Source: Stentor coeruleus
Taxonomy: Eukaryota > Ciliophora > Heterotrichea > Heterotrichida > Stentoridae
DNA: 64,000 bases
Assembly: GCA_001970955.1 (NCBI GenBank)
Contig: MPUH01000249.1
Coordinates: 1-64,000 of the forward strand
Reading direction: 5' to 3'
Position 1 is the first letter of the stretch, and each line of letters begins with the position of its first letter. Positions 52,434 through 62,144 of this stretch are shown here, one piece after another. Both the position numbers and the translations under genes were made by a program. Under the pieces are notes generated by a model. That model was given only the letters and a program-made list of their open reading frames with translations, did not search any database and was not told the DNA's origin.

Positions 52434-54302
52434 CTATCCAAATATCTTAAACCTGCTTTTTCTCAACCTCAAGTTTTTAAGCAAAGCATAATCCTCACCA
52501 CTAAACCCTAAAACGCTCATACACAACTCAACTTCTTTCTCTATTTTTTCATCTAATTTCGGTAGAACTTCAAAAATATGCTTGATTAGTGTCTTAAGAA
52601 GATTTAAATCTAAACTTTGATAAATCGCAATCTGTGACTCAACTTCTCTGATTTGTTTTTTCAAGCAGTTTATTTGTTCCTTATGCAAAATAATCTGCTT
52701 CTTTTTAGACTGTATTTTTGAATCTTTAAGCTTAAGTTCTGATAATATTACAGTATGCGACATATTTCTATAACTACCTCTTGGACTTGGTTCGCTGTAG
52801 TTAATATGGTAATCTAATTCTTCATGAGAACCTTTATTGATTTCTGAATTCGCTTCAATTATTTTAGTACATTCATCATTCTTTTTTTCTGCAGCTCTTT
52901 TCTCAATTAACTTCTCAATCTCCCCTAGCATATCAGATTTCTCTTCAATAGCCACCCCATGTTTTTCTAAGCATTCTTTAATCCCATTAACCATTTCCAC
53001 ACATTTCCTCATAACTTCAAAATCATGGCATCCATCAGTGACAAATACTTGCATTTCTTTAACAACTTGAGCCAAATTTTTATATTGTTCTCTATTTTTC
53101 CCATGCCCACCAGTAACAGGAGTAACTAAATCACTATCATTTAAATCCAAACTTTTAGTCAAATCATAATCATTTGCACCCAGCTGCTCAGAAGCTTCTA
53201 AAATCCCATAATTATTTTCATTTTTTTGGAATTTATTAGTAAGTTCATCTTTAAGATCAGTAATCCTATTATTCAAGGTAAGGATTTTAAACTCATATTC
53301 CTGATTTTTCTGAAACACTTTTTTCAATTCGTGTTCTAGTTCTATAATTATAGCTTCGTTTTGGGATTTTTCAAATAGAAGATTAGAAATTTCTTTTCTG
53401 TATTCGTCAGGAGAATCAGGGATATTATCACGGAAAATATTTTTAGGGGATTCTTGGATGTTCGATAGCTTTATTTGTTCAGCTTTTTTGAGAAGGTTTT
53501 CATAGTTTTTTATTTTCCCTTCTTGCTCAATGATTTTGGTTTCTAGGTTGCGTATGTAATTCGTTTCAATTTCTTGGATTTTGTCTTGGAGGACAGCATT
53601 GGATTGGATTTGTTGCATGTAGAGCTTTTCGAGGCTTTTGTACTTTTTTCCCATATTTTCTATGTTTTTAGCAGAGTTTGGGTCGTTTCTTGGGTCTTTG
53701 TTGATAATTTCGATTAATGAATCGCTTTTTTCTATTTTGCTTTTGAAAATTTCTATTTCGTTGTCTTTGTTTTTGATTTCTTCAGTTAGTTCTTTGATGA
53801 TTTCATTCATTTTGTAAAGCTTGTCTTCTTCATCCTCCATACCTTTTTCTCTTGTAGCGATTTGTTCTTTTAGTAATTGCAAGGTAGAATTGAAGTCTTC
53901 ATTCAGTTGGTTGTATTCATCACGTATTTGGTCTAACTGTAATGTGAGTATCCTGTTTTTTTCTTTAACAGCAATAGTTGTCTTCTCATTTTCGCAGAGT
54001 TCTTCTTCAAGAAAAGCGATTTTCCCTTCATATTTTGCTATGATTTCATGCCTTTCTTCTTGATTTTCTTTAAGAAACTCTTTGATGTTCTCACAAGCGT
54101 TTGAGATATTTAAGAATTTTGGTTTAAAGAAGCTAATTGGGTTACCAACATTTTCATAGTCTTCTTCTTCCAGTGATGTGATTTCAGATTCGATTTTGCA
54201 AAGTTCATCAAGAATTGATGTTTCTACTATGGAAGATCTAAGTGGGATAGAGCATTCAAGTTCTTCTGGAGGCTTTATCGGTTCTTCAATATTGTTATCC
54301 AT
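52434..54302 (-). CDS. Long coiled-coil protein with GRIP-like C-terminus (golgin candidate)
   Basis: A 622-residue protein. Heptad-rich coiled coil runs from about residue 70 to 375 and again at about 530-570 (ELKLKDSKIQSKKKQIILHK), interrupted by a less ordered part near 375-520. The last ~55 residues (NLLKTLIKHIFEVLPKLD..., VELCMSVLGFSGEDYALL) resemble a GRIP domain, which targets golgins to the trans-Golgi through ARL1. The conserved Tyr of GRIP helix 1 is not evident, so the match is tentative. If it is not a golgin, a basal-body or cytoskeletal coiled coil is the alternative. Single exon, TAG stop. Confidence 0.7.
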   Translation of the reverse strand: MDNNIEEPIKPPEELECSIPLRSSIVETSILDELCKIESEITSLEEEDYENVGNPISFFKPKFLNISNACENIKEFLKENQEERHEIIAKYEGKIAFLEEELCENEKTTIAVKEKNRILTLQLDQIRDEYNQLNEDFNSTLQLLKEQIATREKGMEDEEDKLYKMNEIIKELTEEIKNKDNEIEIFKSKIEKSDSLIEIINKDPRNDPNSAKNIENMGKKYKSLEKLYMQQIQSNAVLQDKIQEIETNYIRNLETKIIEQEGKIKNYENLLKKAEQIKLSNIQESPKNIFRDNIPDSPDEYRKEISNLLFEKSQNEAIIIELEHELKKVFQKNQEYEFKILTLNNRITDLKDELTNKFQKNENNYGILEASEQLGANDYDLTKSLDLNDSDLVTPVTGGHGKNREQYKNLAQVVKEMQVFVTDGCHDFEVMRKCVEMVNGIKECLEKHGVAIEEKSDMLGEIEKLIEKRAAEKKNDECTKIIEANSEINKGSHEELDYHINYSEPSPRGSYRNMSHTVILSELKLKDSKIQSKKKQIILHKEQINCLKKQIREVESQIAIYQSLDLNLLKTLIKHIFEVLPKLDEKIEKEVELCMSVLGFSGEDYALLKNLRLRKSRFKIFG

Positions 54303-54978
54303 AGTTTAATGTTTATGAATTTAATGATAAAAAAGTTTAGGCTGATAAAATAAGCATAGTTTTTCTAAGTTTTCTTGTCTGATATATAATAGCTGGTTAT
54401 TAAGAGGCTTCATATCTTAGATATAAATTTTTTATATCGAAGAGATTTTAACCTAGGATTATTTCAAATTAAGTCTGATAGTCTAATTATTTAATAGATT
54501 TAATCATTTACAGACTTCTAAGCAATTTTTAAGTGCATATTGCCTGTGACTATACAAAATTACCTTAGCCCTAACCCTTGAAGGAACTTCCCTAACGAAT
54601 TTTTTTTGTAAAGCGCAAATAAATCCTAGAAAACTTCACTTAGGGACAAATAATAAAAGATATAGATTACAATTGAATCATAAGAATTTGCATTCAGTAG
54701 TTGTTCTTAGGGTCAAATTGAAAAAAAATATATATTTTGTTAATAATTTTATATGTACTCTACCTTATGATTAAAAATTTGATGAATTGTGAGTTTATTT
54801 GTTTTTTACTTACCAACTTACAAAATTCGAATTTAATTTAGGCTTAATTCCATTAATGATTACTAGATATTAATTTATGTTTGCATTTTTTATATGAATG
54901 ATATAAATATAAGAACTTTTATGTAAAATTTCAGTGTTAAACATAAATAAATCATCAAGAAAAATGTGATTATTAGCC
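54303..54978. other. Intergenic, ~680 bp
   Basis: Mostly AT-rich. Bases ~54540-54660 are richer in C and G and contain CCCTAACCC and a GGAACTTCC palindrome. No coding frame or known RNA was matched. Confidence 0.4.
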
Positions 54979-56505
54979 TTAGCAAGGAGTGCTAGTATTT
55001 TCTGATGCCTGTGATTTTTTCAAGCTCTCAGATATAGTTTCAATCAAACTTAGCATTTCCCCATCTGTAAATTTGTATCTGGATGCATATTTTTTTACCA
55101 TTTCACATACATTTTTTATATCAACATTTACCTCAATCATAATTATTCCAAAAGATATCAACTGGCAAAATATTAAGCTTTTATGGTTCATCGCTTCAAC
55201 TTCTTTATTAGATTCATAGTTTTCTATAAGTTGCTTTTTTAGCTCCATGTCAATAGTTGAATTTATTACTTTTTCCCAATAGTTTATGTTTTTCCATAAA
55301 GAGTGATCTTTTATTCCGACAAGGAGAAATTTTTTACCATGGTCTATTTTTACATGGAAAGTTTGTGAAAGTATGATTATATTCTTAGAGTTTTCTACAT
55401 CTAAAGATCTTTCGCATTCATTAAGAACTGAAACAATAAGTTCAGAAAGTTTTAAGTATGCTTTTTCTGTTATTGTAAAAATGCCTGCATTTCTACGGAG
55501 ATTCAAACAAAAGCACAAAGCTTGTCTACCTACAAGTTCTTTTATACGAGAATTATAAATAATATAGTCATCTGGAGATAAATCTTCACCTAGCCAAGCT
55601 TTAGCTATAATCTTATTAAGATCATCAATATATACACTCTTATACACCTGATCAAGTCCTTCAAGTGTAGCATTTTGAAACATCCCATACCAGCACTGAG
55701 GATCACTAGCATATAAAGGATGCTTCCCAGTATAACTATCCAAAGTGATTTCTGGAAGGTTGAATTCTTCTATTGAATAAGGTTCTTCGTTGAAATTCAA
55801 CTCAAAAAAATTTAACTCATTTTCAAACAGCGATGAATATCTATAAACAAACCCTTCTTTGATTTTTTCGAAAGTTTTCATAAAAGATTCTTTAAGTTTG
55901 TTTTCATGGAAGTTATAAGCATCAATGATTTTCTTCATGTTCCCTTGGTACTTTTTACATGTTCTCGTATATTTATTTAATCGTTCTTGGTAATAGTCAA
56001 AACTTTGCTTAAGAGATTTTTGCTTTTCAAGTAGGACTTTGAGAACTTTTTCTTTTTTACTTGAAGATTTTTCTTTATCTAATTTTTCTGATATTTTATC
56101 ACACTCTTGTACTGACTCATAATACTTATTCGCACTTTCAATAGTATCTGTATAAATTTCCTCAACGAAATCCGCAGCTTTTGTCCCATCACAAAATACT
56201 TTCTTCATAGTACTACATTGATGATTTATTAACGAGTCGAAATTTGCAAAAATTTCATCCTTCAATACCTTAACAAACGCATAAGTTCTTTCAGCAATAT
56301 TTCCAATCAGATTATGAAAATTACTCATAAATTCAATATTCTCAGGCTTATCTACTAATCTTTTAAAAATCCTATTCATACCTTGAGCATAAAATTCTTC
56401 TTGTAAAGACCATTCTCTTAATACAAGAAGAAAAGTTTCAGCTCGAGCCCTTTTAGCTGAGGATTTGTTATGGATTTCTTCAAGTCTTGCATTAATTCTT
56501 ATCAT
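54979..56505 (-). CDS. F-BAR domain protein with unassigned C-terminal helical domain
   Basis: A 508-residue protein. Residues 1-220 look like an F-BAR/FCH module: a long helical region with WSLQEEFYAQGMNRIFKRL, and YxxxCxK-type helices (NKYYESVQECDKIS; LNKYTRTCKKYQGNMKK). F-BAR dimers bind and bend membranes in endocytosis and the cortex. After a linker with HPLYASDPQCWYG, residues ~270-490 form a second all-helical domain (GRQALCFCLNLRR; ILSQTFHVKID; LWKNINYWEKVI) that faintly recalls SBF2/KIAA0513-type regions. The start ATG lies 2 nt after the TAA of the upstream gene on the same strand, so the two may share a transcript. Single exon. Confidence 0.72.
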   Translation of the reverse strand: MIRINARLEEIHNKSSAKRARAETFLLVLREWSLQEEFYAQGMNRIFKRLVDKPENIEFMSNFHNLIGNIAERTYAFVKVLKDEIFANFDSLINHQCSTMKKVFCDGTKAADFVEEIYTDTIESANKYYESVQECDKISEKLDKEKSSSKKEKVLKVLLEKQKSLKQSFDYYQERLNKYTRTCKKYQGNMKKIIDAYNFHENKLKESFMKTFEKIKEGFVYRYSSLFENELNFFELNFNEEPYSIEEFNLPEITLDSYTGKHPLYASDPQCWYGMFQNATLEGLDQVYKSVYIDDLNKIIAKAWLGEDLSPDDYIIYNSRIKELVGRQALCFCLNLRRNAGIFTITEKAYLKLSELIVSVLNECERSLDVENSKNIIILSQTFHVKIDHGKKFLLVGIKDHSLWKNINYWEKVINSTIDMELKKQLIENYESNKEVEAMNHKSLIFCQLISFGIIMIEVNVDIKNVCEMVKKYASRYKFTDGEMLSLIETISESLKKSQASENTSTPC

Positions 56506-56507
56506 TT

Positions 56508-59327
56508 TTAGCTAATTATATCTAAGAGATATTTGATTACATCAGAACTTGGGTATGCCATAATTGACGTCTTCCCTGCACTCCAGACAATGTCGACGAT
56601 GTTTGATTCTTTGTATCTTGTAAAGACGTAATCAAAACGATTTGATGATAAAAGCTTACGTTGGTTGATTATACCGTTGTCGAGGTCAGTTCTGAAAAAT
56701 AAAAGTAAAGACCTTGGGCAATCGATTTTGAGGGTTTCATAGTGGGTTTTGACACTTACAACTTCAGAGCCGTTGAGATTTGTTAAGATTTCTGTTTGGG
56801 AGATAATATCGGTGAATATGAATGGGATTGTACTTTCAATAGCAGCTGCATTTTGAGAGATGCAGTGGAGTTTATTTATATAGTCGCTTTGAGATGAGTA
56901 GTCTATTATCATAAGCTTGTTGTTATCTTTGTATTGGGTTTGTTTTTTCAAGTCTAAAGCTACAGCTTCAGGAAAGAAGCCTGATGAGTTTATATATGCT
57001 TGAGAAATCCTTCTCATAAACGGCTTGATACCTTCTTCTTGGACTAAGTAGATTACTGTAAACCCAGCATCAAGCAAGTCCTCTGCTAATTTTGACGCGC
57101 TATTATGGTTCATAATACTCATTCCATCAATATTAGTCCCAATAACAACCATCCTATCTTGACTTTTACACAAGGCTTTCAGTTTAACTTGTATTTCTGA
57201 GTTAATATCTTCAACAACATTCCTATTTATCAGACCTAAAACATATCTAATAATCCCATTAATACTTTTCACCCCTTCATTCCAATTAACATTATCATCT
57301 TCACTTGCTAAAGTTGAATCAGGACTTAATGGTAAATCAGATACATAATATATAAATCTTGTTGTTACATCTTCACGAATAATTTCAGCTTCTATTGAAT
57401 GTTTTATACATAAAGCGATATAAGCACCTTCCATTTCAAGGCCAATACACCCTTCAATATGTCTGTAATATAAAAGCATTTTTTTATTTTGTAAAATAGT
57501 CCCTGAAACTGTTAGCATTGGGCCTATACGGACAATAGCATCAGTTTCTTTTTGAAGTAAACTTTGAGATATCCCAGCTGGGTTGGCTCTTATAACATTT
57601 TTCGATACTTCATCATAAAAACAAGTTGCAACAAGGATATCATTTCTATAACCTACAAGGCCTCCAGCTTTACCAACTACAGTATATGAAACAAGAGATT
57701 TTCCTAATAATAAGTTGATGTTTTTTACTAAATCATAAGACTGTTTACCGAATGTAAACCCAATATACACAAGTAGATGATATTTAGATTTTGGATTGAA
57801 AGCTTTTGTAACCTTACTAAGTTTGGATATGTTTATAATAATAACTCTTACACCTGTGTTATAGGTTTCTTCTATTGTTACTATACCAGACTCACGGTCC
57901 ATTTGTGCTCGAATTTCAGCTTCTTTTGGGAATTGTTTGAAGTAATAATAACTCATAGCTATTAGCTTGTCTCGAGAGTCATGGAGATCAGTTGTTTGAA
58001 GTGCGATTCCTGACCTTTCAAACCATTCTGTTATCCTCCTAGCGTTCTGAAACATATATGGACTTACTGCATTTAATATCGACCTTGTACTTCCTTGCAT
58101 AAAGTCAACAATAAGTCCTAAGTCAATAGCTTCTACTACAGAAATCTCCATTTCTAAAGCTTCAAGACACCCTTTCCATAATCTTTCAGTCCACATTTCA
58201 ATAGGACTAAGTTTTAGATGGCAACTTGGAATAAAAATACTAATCTTGTAGTCTTCATGATGGACCATAATATTCTTAATCTGTTCAACCACTTTATCTC
58301 CCCAAATTTTAACCAGTCCAGACTTTTCTTCAGAATTTAGTGGTAAACCTGATATATCTTTAGTCTCAAGCAACTTCGCTAAAGTTGATGGACTCCTTAG
58401 CTTAGCTCTAAGTTTTTTGCTTTCTATAATATGAATACACAAATTAGCTAATAGATCATTTATATCACTAACAAGCTCTCTCATAATAATAAAATTCTTT
58501 CCAGTTAAAAGACAGTATATTTGTCTTAATCTTGCTGAAGTTTTTACATCAATGATAATATTGGGATTATCATACATATCAGGTAAAGCTGTTGATATAA
58601 AGTACACAAAGGTACTACAAAGGTTTTCAGGTAACCTTTGGACTGCATATTTCCAAGCTGTTGTGTCAAGATTTTCACTTTTGCGTCCTGGGTGAAGGGA
58701 TGATTCTATGGCTTTATAGGCTTTAAGGATCTTTTTTGTGTTGATTTCCCCGCTTTCAACACAGTCAGCGACGTAGTTTCTGAATGTTTCGATTGGGCTG
58801 AAAATTCTTTGTTTGTTGAGGAGGTTACTCCCTACCATTACAGTAAATTGCTTATCTGGAATTAGAATGGATTGTAAGGTCTCACGGTTGATTTTCATGA
58901 CAACAGAATGTTGAGATGCTGTAACCACACTATAGTCAACCATACTAAAAAGACATGCATCAAATCCAAAGCTATCTCCATTAGTTAGGATTTCAGATAC
59001 TTGACTTTTTCTATCGATAACTACCAGTTCTCCCTCAAGAACAAGTGCACAAGGATATGAATCCTCTGAATCTTTAATAAGTACATCTTGTTGGGCTAGG
59101 TTATATTCAATATATGTAGATTTTTCTATAAGCCTTTGCTTTTCTTGTGAAGTAAGGTAAATGAATGGGGATTTTAGATTAAGAATTTTCTTGACTTTAA
59201 AACTGTCGTACTCAATATTTTGGAATGGCTTTGTGTTCCTGTTAGATGCATTATGCTCAATTATTACAGAACACGCTATTTTTTTAAAAGCTTTTAAGAA
59301 CGCTGAATTTACTTTAGGGCCTTCCAT
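56508..59327 (-). CDS. Fusion of a cyclic-nucleotide-binding domain and a nucleoside-phosphorylase-like domain
   Basis: A 939-residue, single-exon protein. Residues ~55-165 form a CNB domain (beta roll: ILNLKSPFIYLTSQEKQRL...LVLEGELVVID, NGDSFGFDACLFSMVDYSVV). The phosphate-binding cassette lacks both the Glu after FG and the Arg near its end, so ordinary cAMP/cGMP binding is unlikely. Residues ~180-480 are helical and unassigned. Residues ~500-700 look like a purine/uridine phosphorylase (PNP_UDP) fold: VVGKAGGLVGYRNDILVATCFYDE, then IGLEMEGAYIALCI, where the EMEGA-type motif binds ribose and phosphate in this superfamily. A last ~220-residue alpha/beta region (MVVIGTNIDGMSIMNHNSAS...) follows. 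Inference: a nucleoside- or nucleotide-sensing enzyme. The downstream F-BAR gene starts 2 nt after its stop. Confidence 0.75.
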   Translation of the reverse strand: MEGPKVNSAFLKAFKKIACSVIIEHNASNRNTKPFQNIEYDSFKVKKILNLKSPFIYLTSQEKQRLIEKSTYIEYNLAQQDVLIKDSEDSYPCALVLEGELVVIDRKSQVSEILTNGDSFGFDACLFSMVDYSVVTASQHSVVMKINRETLQSILIPDKQFTVMVGSNLLNKQRIFSPIETFRNYVADCVESGEINTKKILKAYKAIESSLHPGRKSENLDTTAWKYAVQRLPENLCSTFVYFISTALPDMYDNPNIIIDVKTSARLRQIYCLLTGKNFIIMRELVSDINDLLANLCIHIIESKKLRAKLRSPSTLAKLLETKDISGLPLNSEEKSGLVKIWGDKVVEQIKNIMVHHEDYKISIFIPSCHLKLSPIEMWTERLWKGCLEALEMEISVVEAIDLGLIVDFMQGSTRSILNAVSPYMFQNARRITEWFERSGIALQTTDLHDSRDKLIAMSYYYFKQFPKEAEIRAQMDRESGIVTIEETYNTGVRVIIINISKLSKVTKAFNPKSKYHLLVYIGFTFGKQSYDLVKNINLLLGKSLVSYTVVGKAGGLVGYRNDILVATCFYDEVSKNVIRANPAGISQSLLQKETDAIVRIGPMLTVSGTILQNKKMLLYYRHIEGCIGLEMEGAYIALCIKHSIEAEIIREDVTTRFIYYVSDLPLSPDSTLASEDDNVNWNEGVKSINGIIRYVLGLINRNVVEDINSEIQVKLKALCKSQDRMVVIGTNIDGMSIMNHNSASKLAEDLLDAGFTVIYLVQEEGIKPFMRRISQAYINSSGFFPEAVALDLKKQTQYKDNNKLMIIDYSSQSDYINKLHCISQNAAAIESTIPFIFTDIISQTEILTNLNGSEVVSVKTHYETLKIDCPRSLLLFFRTDLDNGIINQRKLLSSNRFDYVFTRYKESNIVDIVWSAGKTSIMAYPSSDVIKYLLDIIS

Positions 59328-59526
59328 TTCTAACTCTGTTAAAATTCTTTAAAAACAGTAGCTTATATAATTTTATCTTTTTCTGTAAAAACTAGCTAAC
59401 TTTTTTAATTTATCCTTCTGATATAAAGGGTTAATGGGCTTAATTATCAAATTTTTTGTTATGAACAAGTATTAAAATGTTTTATGTATATGATTGATAC
59501 TTAGCAGCATACTAAAATAAGATTAA

Positions 59527-61089
59527 CTAGTTATTTGCTTTTCCCGATGCAATAGTCGTCAGAACATTTTTCATTTCGACCAACTTTGATAGAACTGGAT
59601 TTAAATATCCTTGATAAGCTAAAAAGCCAATAACTGCGATAACTGCAGCTTTCTTCATATTACACTTTGCAGATCTCAGTGAGAAGTTCATCCACCCTTT
59701 AAGCCTATTAAATGTTCTTTGTTTTTCTTCAGTATATGGGGGGAATCTAACAGATGCTGGATATCTATTGTTAGTTCCTCTTTCTAATACTGACTTAGCA
59801 TGAGACATAGCTCTAAATCCTTCTTCTCCAAACATTTTTGATAGCCCTGAATTCCCAACACCACCAAAAGGTAAGTCACATATAGTATAATGCATAATAC
59901 AATCATTCCAAGTGATGTTTCCTGAGCTAGTTTTGTTTTTAAGCAGCTCCATATTCTGTTTGTTGTTACCGAAATAATATAAAGCCAAAGGTTTTTCACG
60001 AGAGTTTATAATTTCTATGCATTCTTCAATATTATTGAAAGGGAAAACAACCAGAACTGGGCCAAAAACTTCTTGACAGCCTAATGGGACATCTTTTCTA
60101 GGATTCAAAATCACAGTTGGAGCGATGTATTTTTCCTTCACATCAACTTCCCCTCCACAAATTACGGTGCCACCATGGTTTTCCAGCATTGAAGCAATCC
60201 TTCTTGTATGCATTTCATTGACAATTCTTGAATAATCCTTGCTAAGCTTCGGGTTAGGTCCATAAAATTCAGTTATTGTAACACGAACTTTATCTAAAAA
60301 CTCATCAATTCTTGAAGCATGGACAAAAGCCATATCTGGGGCAATACAAAGTTGTCCAGCATTGATATAACGACCTTGGACAATCCTTTTTGCAGCATTG
60401 TCTATATCAACATCCTTATCAATAACCACAGGGTTTTTTCCTCCAAGTTCAAGAACTGTTGGAGTCAAATGCTTGGCTGCAGCTGCTGCAACAAGTTTTC
60501 CTTTTTCAGGTGAGCCAGTGAATACAATTAAATCCCAACGTTCTTCTAATACGGAAATAGCAACCTCAGGCCCTCCTTCAATACATGCAAAAACACTTTG
60601 GTCTAGGGCATCAATGATTTCTTTCATCACAGCTGAAGACTTTGGACACATTTCTGAAGGCTTAATACATACAACATTTCCTGCTGCTATAGCTGAGACT
60701 AATGGATGTAAAGTTGTTGCATAAGGGAAGTTCCAAGATCCTAAAATTAAGGTCACACCATATGGCTCTGGCTTTACATAAGCCTTGCTTGGAGCCATCA
60801 TAGCTGATATATCACGAGGTTGATCAGCCATAAAAGTCTTTAGATTTTTGAGAAGGTAATCAATAACATCGTCTATGCCTCCAATTTCAGTAAAATCAGT
60901 GAGGAAATGACTTCTGCCTAGGTCAGAGAGGATTGCTTCTTTCATCTTTGGTGCAAAGTGAGCGACTACTCTTTTGAAAGCTAGGAGGTTGTTTACACGA
61001 CTGTTATAGGATCTGTTCTTTTCTTGATTAAGTCCTTCACGAAGTCGCCTTTGGATGCTTTTGACTAGAACTTTTGGGCTACCTTCCAT
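59527..61089 (-). CDS. Class 3 (fatty) aldehyde dehydrogenase with C-terminal membrane anchor
   Basis: A 520-residue protein aligned throughout with ALDH3 enzymes. Catalytic features are all present: N120 in GSWNFPYATTLHPL, E214 in LELGGKNPVVID, C248 in NAGQLCIAPD, NAD-binding GSPEKG, and FGGVGNSGLSKMFGEEGF. A C-terminal hydrophobic helix (AAVIAVIGFLAYQGYL) would anchor it in the ER or another membrane, as in ALDH3A2/FALDH. Reaction: oxidation of medium- and long-chain aldehydes to acids with NAD(P)+. Length fits the family (485-520). The start follows TTGATAAATGG. Single exon. Confidence 0.95.
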   Translation of the reverse strand: MEGSPKVLVKSIQRRLREGLNQEKNRSYNSRVNNLLAFKRVVAHFAPKMKEAILSDLGRSHFLTDFTEIGGIDDVIDYLLKNLKTFMADQPRDISAMMAPSKAYVKPEPYGVTLILGSWNFPYATTLHPLVSAIAAGNVVCIKPSEMCPKSSAVMKEIIDALDQSVFACIEGGPEVAISVLEERWDLIVFTGSPEKGKLVAAAAAKHLTPTVLELGGKNPVVIDKDVDIDNAAKRIVQGRYINAGQLCIAPDMAFVHASRIDEFLDKVRVTITEFYGPNPKLSKDYSRIVNEMHTRRIASMLENHGGTVICGGEVDVKEKYIAPTVILNPRKDVPLGCQEVFGPVLVVFPFNNIEECIEIINSREKPLALYYFGNNKQNMELLKNKTSSGNITWNDCIMHYTICDLPFGGVGNSGLSKMFGEEGFRAMSHAKSVLERGTNNRYPASVRFPPYTEEKQRTFNRLKGWMNFSLRSAKCNMKKAAVIAVIGFLAYQGYLNPVLSKLVEMKNVLTTIASGKANN

Positions 61090-62144
61090 TTATCAACAAT
61101 TTCCTATGGTTGAAAATGCTTTACCAAATAGGAATTTAGAAATTATAAGGGTTTATAAGGTGGAATTGGGTGATCGGGAGAATATGCTGAGGATGGAAGA
61201 ACCTTGATGCTTTAACAAAAAATGAAATTGTTTAGGGATTTAGATAAGTGGTTGATCAAAGATTTATATTGTTTATAGATTTTTATTATACTTATTTGAG
61301 CATCTGTTTAAGTAATATATAGAGTTATAAGAAGAAGTGATGATAATTTTTAAAGATGAAGTTGCTAGATTATTTGAGAAATAAAAGCTTTAAGCATTAT
61401 TATAGTGATTCATATTATTAGATGTGTAAATAATATTTCTTTAGCTAGTAAGAAAAATCGTATTCATTCATCCACAATATTATTTTAAAATATAGCTTTT
61501 TATCATATTTAAACAGAAAAACTTGTTGGCAGAAGATAAATAAGATTTTTAGATTACATGTAAAGGGTAGGAGAAGATACAAATAAACTAAAGGGAATTG
61601 GGCTTATAATTTTAAAGAATTAACTCAAGGATTATGGGAGGAGGTATGTAGATAAAGTTTATTGATTTTAAAGATCAGCAAGGTTGCAATCTCAAGATTA
61701 TCTCTTAATAAAGAAGCTAAGAATATGCCTCAGTTTTATTCGACGAATCTTATTTGATTTTTGATAATTTGAAAATGGGTTAAAAGATCGAGTTTCGAAA
61801 GTCTTCTATGTCGTAATTATTAATTTAGAGTTTTATAATTAACTTTTCAATGCGATTTTTAAAGGTTTTGGGTATGGAACTTTTTAGATAACATTTGTAA
61901 AGGCTAGAATGAAAAATATTTACTTTTGACTTCTAAAGTTAAATTTATAAATCGGTAAGATGCTAGTTTAAATAAGAAAATAAATTTTATGTGAAATATA
62001 TGTAGAAGTTTTTTGAAATATCCCCTATAGGAAAAGCCTTTCCTTCATGTAAAATCATATAATACAAATGATTATTAACATCAAAATTTTTGAAGAATAA
62101 AGCATATAACTCAAAAAATCAAAAGTTAATGAAACTTTCTTATA
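61090..62144. other. Intergenic, ~1.05 kb
   Basis: It lies upstream of the aldehyde dehydrogenase gene and downstream of the next minus-strand gene. G-rich on the + strand for ~300 bases and around 61560-61700. No coding frame or RNA was recognised. Confidence 0.5.

Noticed and set aside
54560-54590. CCCTAACCC as internal telomeric repeat
   Set aside because: Only one or two units, which is not enough for a telomere or chromosome-end claim.
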